Origin: an uncultured Aquimarina sp. | GTDB taxonomy: Bacteria; Bacteroidota; Bacteroidia; Flavobacteriales; Flavobacteriaceae | Assembly: GCA_937958735.1 (NCBI GenBank) | Contig: CALGNG010000243.1 | Location: 1-8,996 of the forward strand | Length of the DNA stretch: 8,996 nucleotides | Direction: 5' to 3' | In this document: positions 1-7,269 of the stretch, in pieces | Layout of the letters: every line of letters starts with the position of its first letter | Numbering within the stretch: the first letter of the stretch is position 1 | Translations under genes and position numbers: made by a program | Notes under the pieces: generated by a model | The model's database searches: none | What the model was told of the DNA's origin: nothing | The model's input: the letters and a program-made list of their open reading frames with translations, nothing else

Positions 1-3000
1 GCATAAGAGTGTAAACCTGCTAGGTAGAAGTTAACGCCAAAATACGTCATCATAATACTGCCATAAGCAATAATAGACATTAAGTTATAAAACCAACGAC
101 CACGTAAGCCAGGTACTAAGCGCATATGTATTACAAAAGCATATATCATAATACTTACTAACGCCCAAGTTTCTTTAGGATCCCATCCCCAATAGCGTCC
201 CCAACTTTCGTTAGCCCATTGTCCTCCTAAAAAGTTTCCTATGGTTAGCATTACCAAACCAATAGTAAGAGACATTTCGGTAACTATGGTTAATTCCTCT
301 ATATTCAATTTCATTTTCGGCTTGTTCTTTTTGGTTGTCAAAATCATTAGTAACAATGAAATTACTCCTAAAATAGAGCCTAAAATAAAAGGCCCGTAAC
401 TAGCCACAATTACCGCTACATGGATCATTAACCAATAAGAATCCAATACCGGTTGTAAATTTGCTATAGAAGGATCTAACCAGTTTTGATGTGCAAAAAC
501 CAATATAATAGAAGTTACAAAGGCTGTAGCCGCAATAGTTAAATTACTTTTTACTCCTAAGGCTAACCCAAAAAACTGAGTGGCCCACGCCACATAAATC
601 ATACTCTCGTAAGCATCACTCCAAGGAGCGTGTCCAGACACATACCAACGCATAATTAACCCTCCTGTATGCATTACAAATACGAAAGCAATAAGTATTT
701 TAAAAGCCATAACTACTATCCTAATAGCTTTATTATCCCAAAATATCTGAAAGATTAAAAAGGTTAACATTAAAAAACCAAAAAAGAAGTAGTACTTATA
801 TATCGTCCTAAAAATATCATATTTATTTAAGAACAATTCCGCTTCAATTTTTTCTTTAGTTGGCAATACTTCACTACCAAACTTCTTTTGAAATTTATGA
901 ATACTACTTAAATAATATTCTGCCTTTTTATAATCTCCCGTTTTTTTAGCCGTTTGTAATTCCTCGCGGTATAAGGGTATAATTTGTCTGGTATACACCG
1001 AGTCCATTCCAGAAAATTTCACCTCCCCTAAAGCTGGCGGAGACACCCATTTATTATTAGAATCGTTTGGTTTAGGAAAGATTCTTAAAATACTTCCGCT
1101 TAAAGCAGAATTCAATAAAAAGAATTTTTCGTGTGTTTTTATAAAATCTTTTTCAAATTGATTAGGCGTATTGGTAGAAGTGGCTTCTCTTAAATAAGGT
1201 TCTAATTTATATTGTCCTTGTTTATCAAATAAATCTACTAAAGCCACACGTTTTTCTCCTTTTGGAGTACCTAAAATTTTACGTATACTATCGTTATTTT
1301 TATCTATATATATTAACGGGATATTATACCACGCAATAGGGTTTTCTAGCATAGAAATCAGGACTTGATTGCCATCTAAACCCTCATAATTATCACGTTT
1401 ACTTAATTTCCTTAATAATTCCGAACCAAAGGTGTTTACCGGTTTCATACGTCCGCCTTCGTCCTGTACTACTATACTACCAAATTTAGCAGCATGTTCC
1501 TTAGATACTTTATTAGCTAAGATTAAAGAATCTATCTGTTTTTTGTTAGGTTGTAAATGCAAATCTGTTGCCCCACCAACCTGTGCTTTTACTTCTGGAA
1601 TTACCAGAGCTATTAAAGCTACAATAACTAACGATGCTTTTTTAAGTTTTATACCACTTAATTTTCTTTCCAAATCTTTAAAACGAGATCCCTTAATAAA
1701 TAAAATCATCATTAAAGCAATATACAATAACGTATATCCAATATAGGTAATCCAAGTACCCCAAAAATCGTGATTCACAGAAAGGATTGTTCCCTGCTCG
1801 TCGGCATCAAAAGAAGCCTGAAAAAAACGATACCCTTTATGATCCAGTACATTATTCATAAATATTTCGTGAGAGGTAGTCTTGTCTTCTTCTATCATCT
1901 CTACTTTACTTTTAAATGCAGCATAACCTGTTTCGGTACCTGGATATTTAGTAGCAATAAAATCGTTTAGTTTTAACGAAAAAGGTAATTCTAATTCTTT
2001 AGAGCCATAACGCATGGCTACATCTAAACCTCCTACTTCGTATTGTTTAAAATCGTTAGTAACCCCTTTAGCCCCCAAAAGCTTAATTTTTTGAGTTTTT
2101 CCATTAATAGCCACCTCTACAATTAAAGCATCTTGTTGTCCTTTTTCTTTAATAGGGCTTTCTATAACATCAAAAACACCTTTAGTTACTGGGTCTGGAA
2201 ATACAAATTGAGTTCCTGCTAGTTGGTATAAAGAGCGCAATTGTAATTTCTGAACACTATCTTTTAATACTTCTCCTCTAAATTGGTCTGCCATACGCAT
2301 GTAATTCCCTTCAAATGGAGAAGTAATCGCATAATCACCATTGTTATACGAAATATTAATAGCCCCTTCTGTAGGCTTGTTTAAAGCAAATAATATATTA
2401 TGGATACTCGCGACCTCTCCTTCTTTTAAAAAATGATCGTGACGTTTACCTTCTCCTGCCTCTACCATTTTTAAATACAGGTCTCCATCATCAGTAATCG
2501 TTAAACCTTCTTCTGCTCCTTGTATAAAATTATCGTAGGAAATAGTTACAGCTTCCCCTCTAAAATCGGTATTTAATCTAAAATTATTTTGCGTTTGTGT
2601 AGGAGCAGAAAGTTCTAATTTTTTTATTATTTTTCTTCGTACAGAATCTGATTTCTTAGATATATAAGCTATCAAATACGTATCGGTAGATAAAAACTTA
2701 TTAGTAGTTACCCCTTCTCTTATAGGCATAATTCCTTCGTAACTAATATATCTTGTAATAGCAGCTCCTATTAAAATAAAAACAAAAGATAAATGCAGTA
2801 CTAGCGTAGATAGCTTTTCTTTTTTCAAAAGGCGATATCTAAATATATTTCCGAAAAAATTAATTACAAATAGCCCCATAATCACTTCAAACCAAAAAGC
2901 ATTATAAATCCATATTCTAGCGGCTGTAGTGCCGTAATCGTTTTCTAAAAAAGTCCCTATACCCATGGCTACAGCATATACAATAAATAAAACAGCCATT

Positions 3001-3044
3001 AATCGGGTTGAAAAAAGGAAGGCAATAATTTTCTTTTGGATCAT
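1..3044 (-). CDS. ccsA: CcsBA-type cytochrome c biogenesis protein (ResB-CcsA fusion), C-terminus cut by window edge
   Basis: System II cytochrome c synthase: it carries heme across the cytoplasmic membrane and attaches it to CXXCH motifs of c-type cytochromes. My translation from ATG at 3044 is open for 1014 codons to the edge. The N-terminal ResB-like part has three membrane segments (about residues 10-100), with H84 in the third. A large extracytoplasmic domain runs to about 427, followed by a membrane helix (428-453) and a second hydrophobic segment (about 467-488). A second extracytoplasmic stretch (about 490-745) begins with a region rich in conserved-looking residues (QDEGGRMKPVNTFG). 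The CcsA part has the WWD motif WGRYWGWD (948-955), flanked by H805 (GHAPWSDAYES) and H1012, with H973 after it. These four histidines match the heme-ligand set known for Helicobacter CcsBA, and the 39-residue spacing of the last two is the same. About 40 residues are probably missing. It is divergent from the gene at 3161. The identification is firm; the domain limits are estimates. Confidence 0.95.
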   Translation of the reverse strand, partial: MIQKKIIAFLFSTRLMAVLFIVYAVAMGIGTFLENDYGTTAARIWIYNAFWFEVIMGLFVINFFGNIFRYRLLKKEKLSTLVLHLSFVFILIGAAITRYISYEGIMPIREGVTTNKFLSTDTYLIAYISKKSDSVRRKIIKKLELSAPTQTQNNFRLNTDFRGEAVTISYDNFIQGAEEGLTITDDGDLYLKMVEAGEGKRHDHFLKEGEVASIHNILFALNKPTEGAINISYNNGDYAITSPFEGNYMRMADQFRGEVLKDSVQKLQLRSLYQLAGTQFVFPDPVTKGVFDVIESPIKEKGQQDALIVEVAINGKTQKIKLLGAKGVTNDFKQYEVGGLDVAMRYGSKELELPFSLKLNDFIATKYPGTETGYAAFKSKVEMIEEDKTTSHEIFMNNVLDHKGYRFFQASFDADEQGTILSVNHDFWGTWITYIGYTLLYIALMMILFIKGSRFKDLERKLSGIKLKKASLVIVALIALVIPEVKAQVGGATDLHLQPNKKQIDSLILANKVSKEHAAKFGSIVVQDEGGRMKPVNTFGSELLRKLSKRDNYEGLDGNQVLISMLENPIAWYNIPLIYIDKNNDSIRKILGTPKGEKRVALVDLFDKQGQYKLEPYLREATSTNTPNQFEKDFIKTHEKFFLLNSALSGSILRIFPKPNDSNNKWVSPPALGEVKFSGMDSVYTRQIIPLYREELQTAKKTGDYKKAEYYLSSIHKFQKKFGSEVLPTKEKIEAELFLNKYDIFRTIYKYYFFFGFLMLTFLIFQIFWDNKAIRIVVMAFKILIAFVFVMHTGGLIMRWYVSGHAPWSDAYESMIYVAWATQFFGLALGVKSNLTIAATAFVTSIILVFAHQNWLDPSIANLQPVLDSYWLMIHVAVIVASYGPFILGSILGVISLLLMILTTKKNKPKMKLNIEELTIVTEMSLTIGLVMLTIGNFLGGQWANESWGRYWGWDPKETWALVSIMIYAFVIHMRLVPGLRGRWFYNLMSIIAYGSIMMTYFGVNFYLAGLHSY

Positions 3045-3063
3045 AATAATAAAAAATCTTTTG

Positions 3064-3071
3064 CAAATTTA
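3064..3071 (-). promoter_or_regulatory. Probable -7 promoter box for ccsA
   Basis: On the minus strand this reads TAAATTTG, an exact match to the Bacteroidota -7 consensus TAnnTTTG, and it ends 19 nt before the ccsA start codon. I see no TTG-type -33 element at the usual 17-23 nt spacing; the nearest TTG is 11 nt away. The implied leader is only about a dozen bases, without a Shine-Dalgarno sequence. The surrounding bases closely resemble the box upstream of hisB. Confidence 0.5.
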
Positions 3072-3160
3072 AGCTATACAATCAAGTTAAAGGCTTACTA
3101 TCCCTACTATTTTATGTAAACAAATGTTAGAGTTTAAAAGACTTCTCGTATTTTTAAGCC

Positions 3161-3916
3161 ATGATTCAAGTAGTCGTATTAGGAAACGGAAACGTAGGCA
3201 GCCATTTATGTCGAGTTTTTGAAAAAAGCAGTCAAGTATTGCTTTTACAAAATTACAATCGCAGTGGTCTAGAAATAGAAAACTGTAACGTCCCTATTGT
3301 AAGTGAAGTTAAAGACATCTGCCATGCCGATATTTATATTATTACTTTTAACGATACGGCATTGTACAATTTAACTAAATTTAATAAAATCAAAGGATTA
3401 GTAGTACATACTTCTGGAGCCACATCCATAGAAGTCTTAAATAACTTTGAAAACAGAGGGGTTTTTTATCCTTTGCAAAGTTTTAAAAAAGAGATTTCCA
3501 TCGATTTTACAAACCTTCCTATTGCCGTAGAATCTAATAGTGCTTTATCCGAAAAACTCTTATTAAACCTTGCCAAATCCATTTCTAAAAATGTATATGT
3601 CGTAAATTCGGATCAAAGAAATGCTCTACATGTTGCGGCTGTTTTTGCCAATAACTTTAGTAATTTTATGTATACACAAGCCTTAGATATTTGCAATCAG
3701 TATCAAATAGATTTTTCTATTTTAAAACCATTAATAATAGAAACTATATCTAAAATGCAATATACACTTCCAAATAAAATACAAACAGGGCCTGCAATAC
3801 GCAACGATAACGTTACTATTCAAAAACATTTAAATATATTGCCTAACAAAAAACAAAAAGAACTTTATTTAAGCTTGACTAAAGCTATACAAAATTATTA
3901 TGGGAAAGAGTTATAA
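3161..3916 (+). CDS. Rossmann-fold / DUF2520 domain protein
   Basis: A 251-residue soluble protein of the Rossmann-like plus DUF2520 family, related in architecture to NAD(P)-binding 6-phosphogluconate or pyrroline-5-carboxylate reductase-type enzymes; no reaction is established that I know of. The N-terminal half has a dinucleotide-binding GNGNVG (residues 8-13) after a beta strand, and HTSG at 83-86. The FYPLQSF stretch (102-108) opens the DUF2520 half, with HVAAVFANNF (157-166) in a helix and TGPAIRND (209-216) near the end; these are typical conserved blocks of the family. The ATG at 3161 places the glycine motif right at the N-terminus, as expected. Its stop overlaps the next gene by 17 bp, so the two are co-transcribed and probably translationally coupled. 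The upstream sequence has TATTTTTA (3149-3156), a one-base variant of the flavobacterial -7 box, only 4 nt before the ATG. Confidence 0.85.
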   Translation: MIQVVVLGNGNVGSHLCRVFEKSSQVLLLQNYNRSGLEIENCNVPIVSEVKDICHADIYIITFNDTALYNLTKFNKIKGLVVHTSGATSIEVLNNFENRGVFYPLQSFKKEISIDFTNLPIAVESNSALSEKLLLNLAKSISKNVYVVNSDQRNALHVAAVFANNFSNFMYTQALDICNQYQIDFSILKPLIIETISKMQYTLPNKIQTGPAIRNDNVTIQKHLNILPNKKQKELYLSLTKAIQNYYGKEL

Positions 3917-4433
3917 AGAATATTTAAACGAAATAAATACTTTTATTTTTGACGTAGACGGAGTCTATACAGACGGGTCCTTGCTAATAGATAACGATGG
4001 TAACTTATTACGTACCATGAACGTGAAAGACGGATATGCTACCAAAGTGGCTTTAAACAAAGGCTACAACGTATGCATTATTACTGGTGGCAATAATATT
4101 GCCGTTAAAAGCCGCTTAGCTAGCTTAGGCATTACAGACATTTACCTTAATTGTCACGATAAAATAGAAGCTTTTGAAGACTATTGCTCCAAAAAAAATA
4201 TTACTCCTAACCAAATACTATATATGGGAGATGATTTACCTGACCTTCCTGTAATGAATCGTGTTGGACTACCTACCTGTCCACAAGATGCCGTTGCAGA
4301 AGTTAAAAACGCATCCCAATACATTTCCCACATTAATGGAGGAAAAGGCTGTGTTAGAGATGTTATAGAACAAGTATTAAAAGTTCAAGAAAACTGGATA
4401 AAAACAGAAGAGCGTAGTATTACTAGTTCTTAA
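3900..4433 (+). CDS. KdsC-like HAD-superfamily phosphatase (YrbI family)
   Basis: A 177-residue cytoplasmic hydrolase of the HAD type IIIA group, similar to 3-deoxy-D-manno-octulosonate 8-phosphate phosphatase. All HAD motifs are visible: motif I FDVDGVYTDG with D18 and D20, motif II ITGG with T62, motif III K88, and motif IV GDDLPD with D111, D112 and D115. The glycine-rich C-terminal segment INGGKGCVRDVIE (145-157) is typical of KdsC, whose tail closes over the neighbouring subunit's active site in the tetramer. Length fits the family. It starts inside the DUF2520 gene (17-bp overlap). Kdo-8-phosphate is the obvious substrate by homology, but no other Kdo gene is in the window, and KdsC-like enzymes beside DUF2520 genes have no proven substrate known to me, so the substrate is inferred. 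The gene contains one copy of an 18-bp sequence that recurs just upstream of the next gene. Confidence 0.88.
   Translation: MGKSYKEYLNEINTFIFDVDGVYTDGSLLIDNDGNLLRTMNVKDGYATKVALNKGYNVCIITGGNNIAVKSRLASLGITDIYLNCHDKIEAFEDYCSKKNITPNQILYMGDDLPDLPVMNRVGLPTCPQDAVAEVKNASQYISHINGGKGCVRDVIEQVLKVQENWIKTEERSITSS
4202..4219 (+). repeat. 18-bp exact direct repeat, copy 1 (inside KdsC-like gene)
   Basis: TACTCCTAACCAAATACT lies in the coding sequence of the phosphatase gene, where it helps encode the ITPNQIL segment. The identical 18 bases occur again at 4789-4806, 587 bp downstream; flanks on either side do not match. Confidence 0.8.
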
Positions 4434-4455
4434 ATATAACCACTAAACCTTACAC

Positions 4456-4524
4456 AAAAAACACCATTAAAACCAAATACATAATACAGATTTTTCTTAT
4501 AAATTTGATTTTTTGGTGTTTTTT
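4456..4524 (+). terminator. Long imperfect hairpin, possible terminator of the DUF2520-phosphatase operon
   Basis: The outer arms AAAAAACACCA (4456-4466) and TGGTGTTTTTT (4514-4524) are perfect 11-bp inverted repeats. Inside them three 4-bp helices line up in register: 4469-4472 with 4509-4512, 4475-4478 with 4503-4506, and 4481-4484 with 4497-4500. They are separated by small internal loops and leave a 12-nt end loop. The structure begins 22 nt after the phosphatase stop codon and ends in six Ts, as an intrinsic terminator would. Much of the pairing is A-T, so the fold is weak inside. It could also be a processing site or chance pairing in AT-rich DNA. Confidence 0.45.
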
Positions 4525-4788
4525 AAAACACTTGATTAATTATGTGTTTCTCAAAAAAAGTAGATCAAAACAAACATTCCTCAATTTATTTGGTGTTTTC
4601 AATCCTAAAAAACTAAAACCTTTACCATATAGCTTTATTTTTTTTATTCAAATAAAAAAGAAATAATTGTTTATTTTCCTCTCGTAAGCCAATTCCTACA
4701 TAAGACTAACCTATTTGTTACCTCCTACCTGCAAACTTTTAACATGTTGATTTATAGCTTATTAAGTAAAAAAAACATAACTTTAAGA

Positions 4789-4806
4789 TACTCCTAACCA
4801 AATACT
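4789..4806 (+). repeat. 18-bp exact direct repeat, copy 2 (upstream of secreted protein)
   Basis: This is the second copy of the 18 bases at 4202-4219. It ends 8 nt before the start codon at 4815 and overlaps the -7-like TACTTTTA (4803-4810). Here it is non-coding, whereas copy 1 is coding. Confidence 0.8.
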
Positions 4807-4814
4807 TTTAAGTT

Positions 4815-5243
4815 ATGAAAAAGCCAATTTATACATTTGTTAAAGTAATCGTTTTCCTTTTATTCACTCAACTCTTAAGTGCACAATCTACATTACCTTA
4901 TGCTAATTTTTCGGTAAAACCAGAAAAAAGAATTTGTTCTTTAGATTTAGAACAAACCATTTTTTTTATTGAATGTAAATCTAAGAAAAAGGCTACCATA
5001 TATGTAGATCTCTTAAAAAGTGGCAAACTATATGCTACAACAAAAAAAACAATTAAATCTAAAGAAAATACTATTGTTAAATTAAATTTTGATAAAAAAC
5101 CTATCTCTAAAATTACACCTGGAAACGGATATAGTCTGCGGTTAAGCATGTACGAAGGCGAAAATAATAATTCTGAAAAATTATTATCTCGAACTTTTGT
5201 AAACGATATACATTTATCTAGATTACTTTATAGCAAATTATAA
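4815..5243 (+). CDS. Small secreted protein of unknown function
   Basis: 142 residues; I do not recognise a family. The N-terminus is a clear Sec signal peptide: lysines at 2-3, a hydrophobic core VIVFLLFTQLL, and a likely cleavage after LLSA (about residue 23), leaving a mature start QSTLP. No lipobox cysteine is present, so it is probably periplasmic or exported rather than a lipoprotein. The mature part, about 119 residues, is lysine-rich with alternating hydrophobic residues (TIYVDLLKSGKLYATTKKTI) and a GNGYSLRLSMYEG stretch, which suggests a small beta-sandwich-like fold. It has two cysteines (C41 and C54), which could form a disulfide. It lacks the C-terminal type IX secretion domain seen on many flavobacterial exports. 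It stands alone after a 381-bp spacer and is convergent with menC with only 10 bp between stops. The reality of the gene is supported by the signal peptide; the function is unknown. Confidence 0.75.
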   Translation: MKKPIYTFVKVIVFLLFTQLLSAQSTLPYANFSVKPEKRICSLDLEQTIFFIECKSKKKATIYVDLLKSGKLYATTKKTIKSKENTIVKLNFDKKPISKITPGNGYSLRLSMYEGENNNSEKLLSRTFVNDIHLSRLLYSKL

Positions 5244-5253
5244 ATAATAGATC

Positions 5254-6291
5254 CTAAAAATAAGGGATTTCCCAACTACTAGTTTTATTATATTTTATCT
5301 GCCCATTGGACACATATAAAGGACTTTTAAAATTATTAAGATAAAGTCCTCCTGTCCCCAAGCCTTGTGGCAATGGGCTACCTAATGTATAAGCAAATTG
5401 AGATATCGCATTTAAACCAATATTACTTTCTAGAGCACTGGTTAACCACCAACCTATATTTAATTGATTAGCTGTGGTAATCCAATCGTTACTTCCAGAA
5501 AAACCTCCTATTAAACTTGGCTTTAAAATAATATATTGCGGTAATACCTGTTCTAATAACTGTTGTTTTTCTTTTACATTAAACACACCTATAAGTTCTT
5601 CATCTAAAGCTATAGGCAGTGGAGTTACTCTACATAAATCCGCCATTATTTCGTGTTGGTTTGCCGCTATAGGTTGTTCGATACTATGCAATTCAAAATC
5701 GCTTAAAACTTTTAGTTTCTCCAACGCTTCTTTAGGTTTAAAAGCGCCGTTAGCATCAACCCTTATTTCTATTAATTCTGAAGAAAATTGCGATCTAATA
5801 AATTTCAATAATTCTATTTCTGCATCAAAATCAATAGCACCAATTTTTAATTTTATACATTCAAAACCTTGATCTAATTTCTCTACAACCTGAGCTTTCA
5901 TAAAATCTTTATCTCCCATCCAAACCAATCCATTAATAGGAATTGGTTTTTCTTCTTTAGTAAATAAAGAAGGAAACAACTCAAAAGGATTAGAAGATTC
6001 TAAAGACAAAAAAGCTTGTTCTATCCCAAACTGAATACTTGGAAACTCTTTTAAGCTTTTATATAATTGATCTTTTCCTAAATTAATATTAGCACATACC
6101 CATTGCAATTGTTCCTCGTAATCTACACGATCATCTATACTTAAGGATCTAAGAATTCCACACTCTCCAATTCCAAAACAATTTTGATCTTCTAATACAA
6201 TAAACCAAGTTTCTTTGGTTTTTAATATCCCTCTAGAAGTACCACTTGGTTGTTTAAACTCTAAGGTATGTTTGTGATATACTGCCCTCAT
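5254..6291 (-). CDS. menC: o-Succinylbenzoate synthase (menaquinone biosynthesis)
   Basis: MenC dehydrates SHCHC to o-succinylbenzoate in the cytoplasm, an early step of the classical menaquinone pathway. The 345-residue protein has the enolase-superfamily plan: an N-terminal capping domain (about 1-110) and a TIM-barrel domain. Catalytic lysines are K147 and K149 (CIKLKIG) and K257 (ILKPSL). The Mg ligands are D179 (VDANGAF), E205 (SIEQP) and D230 (ALDEE). Enolase-superfamily members such as dipeptide epimerases share these residues, but the menA neighbour and the overall sequence favour MenC. Its ATG lies 1 bp after the menA stop, so it is the second gene of a menA-menC transcript. It ends convergently with the secreted-protein gene. 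No menE, menD, menF or menB is in the window. Confidence 0.92.
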   Translation of the reverse strand: MRAVYHKHTLEFKQPSGTSRGILKTKETWFIVLEDQNCFGIGECGILRSLSIDDRVDYEEQLQWVCANINLGKDQLYKSLKEFPSIQFGIEQAFLSLESSNPFELFPSLFTKEEKPIPINGLVWMGDKDFMKAQVVEKLDQGFECIKLKIGAIDFDAEIELLKFIRSQFSSELIEIRVDANGAFKPKEALEKLKVLSDFELHSIEQPIAANQHEIMADLCRVTPLPIALDEELIGVFNVKEKQQLLEQVLPQYIILKPSLIGGFSGSNDWITTANQLNIGWWLTSALESNIGLNAISQFAYTLGSPLPQGLGTGGLYLNNFKSPLYVSNGQIKYNKTSSWEIPYF

Positions 6292-6292
6292 A

Positions 6293-7189
6293 CTACCATA
6301 TTAATAAGCCTAGACTAAACAACAATACCATAAAAAAGGTCATTAAAGCTACCTTTTTAAGTTCTGGATCTAAATCCCTAGGTTCTTTATTTTCATTTAC
6401 AAACCGAAGATGCTTTATTAATGGTGCAAAAGTTACTACATATATCCAATGGCTAAGGGAAGAACCGTTTATTAAAGTAAATAAAACCAAACAAAGCATA
6501 GCCAAAACAATTATAGTATTATGATAAATAACCGCCTTAGAGGCTCCCATTTTTACAACAATCGTATTTTTTCCTGCTTTTTGATCGCTAACACGATCCC
6601 TCATATTATTCAAATTGAGTACTGCAACACTTAAAAGTCCCACACTAATAGCTGGCAATATAATTGGCACATAAATATTTTTAGCATATAAAAAATAACC
6701 TCCTAACACACTAACCAATCCAAAGAACACAAATACAAATACATCTCCCAGCCCACTATATCCATAAGCAGATTTACCTACAGTATATTTTATAGCTGCT
6801 ACAATAGCCGCCAAACCTAAAACTATATAAAACAGCGTATAACTTAGGTTAAGACCTTTAAAAGACCAATAAATTAAAAAAAGTGCTATTAAAAAAGTAA
6901 CTATAGCTGTACTAATTATAGCCTTCTTCATGGCTTTTTCTGAAATAATCCCTGCTTGCAGTGCCCGCATAGGCCCTATACGGTCTTCATTATCTGTACC
7001 TTTTACCCCATCACCATAATCATTAGCAAAATTAGATAATATTTGTAAACCCAGTGTGGTTAAGATTGCTCCAACAAATATAATCCAATCAAATTTATTT
7101 TGGTATCCTGCTATAGCCGAGCCCAAAATAATTCCAGAAACTGATAAAGGTAAGGTTCGTAACCGTGCTGCTTGTAGCCAGTGTTTCAT
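6293..7189 (-). CDS. menA: 1,4-Dihydroxy-2-naphthoate polyprenyltransferase
   Basis: MenA joins a polyprenyl chain to 1,4-dihydroxy-2-naphthoate in the cytoplasmic membrane, giving demethylmenaquinone. The 298-residue protein belongs to the UbiA prenyltransferase superfamily. The first Asp-rich motif is NFANDYGDGVKGTD (residues 53-66, with N56, D57 and D60), and the second is NNMRDRVSDQKAGKNT (194-209, with N194, D198 and D202); these bind the Mg-diphosphate of the prenyl donor. About eight to nine hydrophobic helices are visible. The N-terminal KHWLQAARLRTLPLSVSG is the usual MenA opening, which supports the ATG at 7189. menC follows 1 bp downstream. A strong terminator for hisB ends 38 nt upstream, so menA must have its own promoter in or near the terminator. 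I see no TAnnTTTG box there, only TATTTTTA touching the ATG. Confidence 0.94.
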   Translation of the reverse strand: MKHWLQAARLRTLPLSVSGIILGSAIAGYQNKFDWIIFVGAILTTLGLQILSNFANDYGDGVKGTDNEDRIGPMRALQAGIISEKAMKKAIISTAIVTFLIALFLIYWSFKGLNLSYTLFYIVLGLAAIVAAIKYTVGKSAYGYSGLGDVFVFVFFGLVSVLGGYFLYAKNIYVPIILPAISVGLLSVAVLNLNNMRDRVSDQKAGKNTIVVKMGASKAVIYHNTIIVLAMLCLVLFTLINGSSLSHWIYVVTFAPLIKHLRFVNENKEPRDLDPELKKVALMTFFMVLLFSLGLLIW

Positions 7190-7227
7190 TAAAAATAAAT
7201 AATTTAAGAAGTTAACTCTCTGTAGTT

Positions 7228-7259
7228 AAAAAAAAAATCCCTAAATATTTAAGGATTTC
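7228..7259 (-). terminator. Intrinsic terminator after hisB
   Basis: On the minus strand, AAATCCTTAAAT is followed directly by ATTTAGGGATTT (stem positions 7247-7258 and 7235-7246, one T-G wobble), and then a run of Ts down to 7228. The innermost A-T pairs would open to give a loop of about six bases. It starts 11 nt after the hisB stop codon. This is the clearest terminator in the window and separates hisB from menA-menC. Confidence 0.85.
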
Positions 7260-7269
7260 TTTTTAAAAA

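Larger units (their letters stand above)
4434..4814. other. AT-rich intergenic stretch without a recognisable gene
   Basis: This is 381 bp of very AT-rich sequence between the phosphatase gene and the small secreted protein. I see no ORF with protein-like composition on either strand and no tRNA. It holds the long hairpin at 4456-4524, a nearby short inverted repeat GTGTTTT/AAAACAC (4516-4531), a further direct copy of TTTGGTGTTTT (4589-4599, also at 4512-4522), an AT-only inverted repeat around 4641-4659, and the second copy of the 18-bp repeat (4789-4806) just before the next start codon. Confidence 0.6.

Noticed and set aside
420..422. H875 of CcsBA as the second membrane heme-ligand histidine
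   Set aside because: It lies before the WWD motif; H973 after the motif has the spacing to H1012 expected from Helicobacter CcsBA.
1432..1970. Two plus-strand open frames opposite ccsA
   Set aside because: They lie antisense to an uninterrupted CcsBA frame with strong motifs; their translations are low in recognisable structure.
4636..4666. AT-only inverted repeat TTTTTTATT/AATAAAAAA
   Set aside because: It has a 2-nt loop and only A-T pairs; expected in sequence of this composition.
4898..5149. Minus-strand open frame inside the secreted-protein gene
   Set aside because: It overlaps a frame with a clear signal peptide and has no features of its own.
5250..5268. Possible hairpin between the secreted gene and menC
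   Set aside because: Only about five pairs with a bulge and a poor T-run; too weak to call a terminator.
5474..5872. Plus-strand open frame opposite menC
   Set aside because: It is a shadow of menC, whose catalytic residues all fall in the minus frame.
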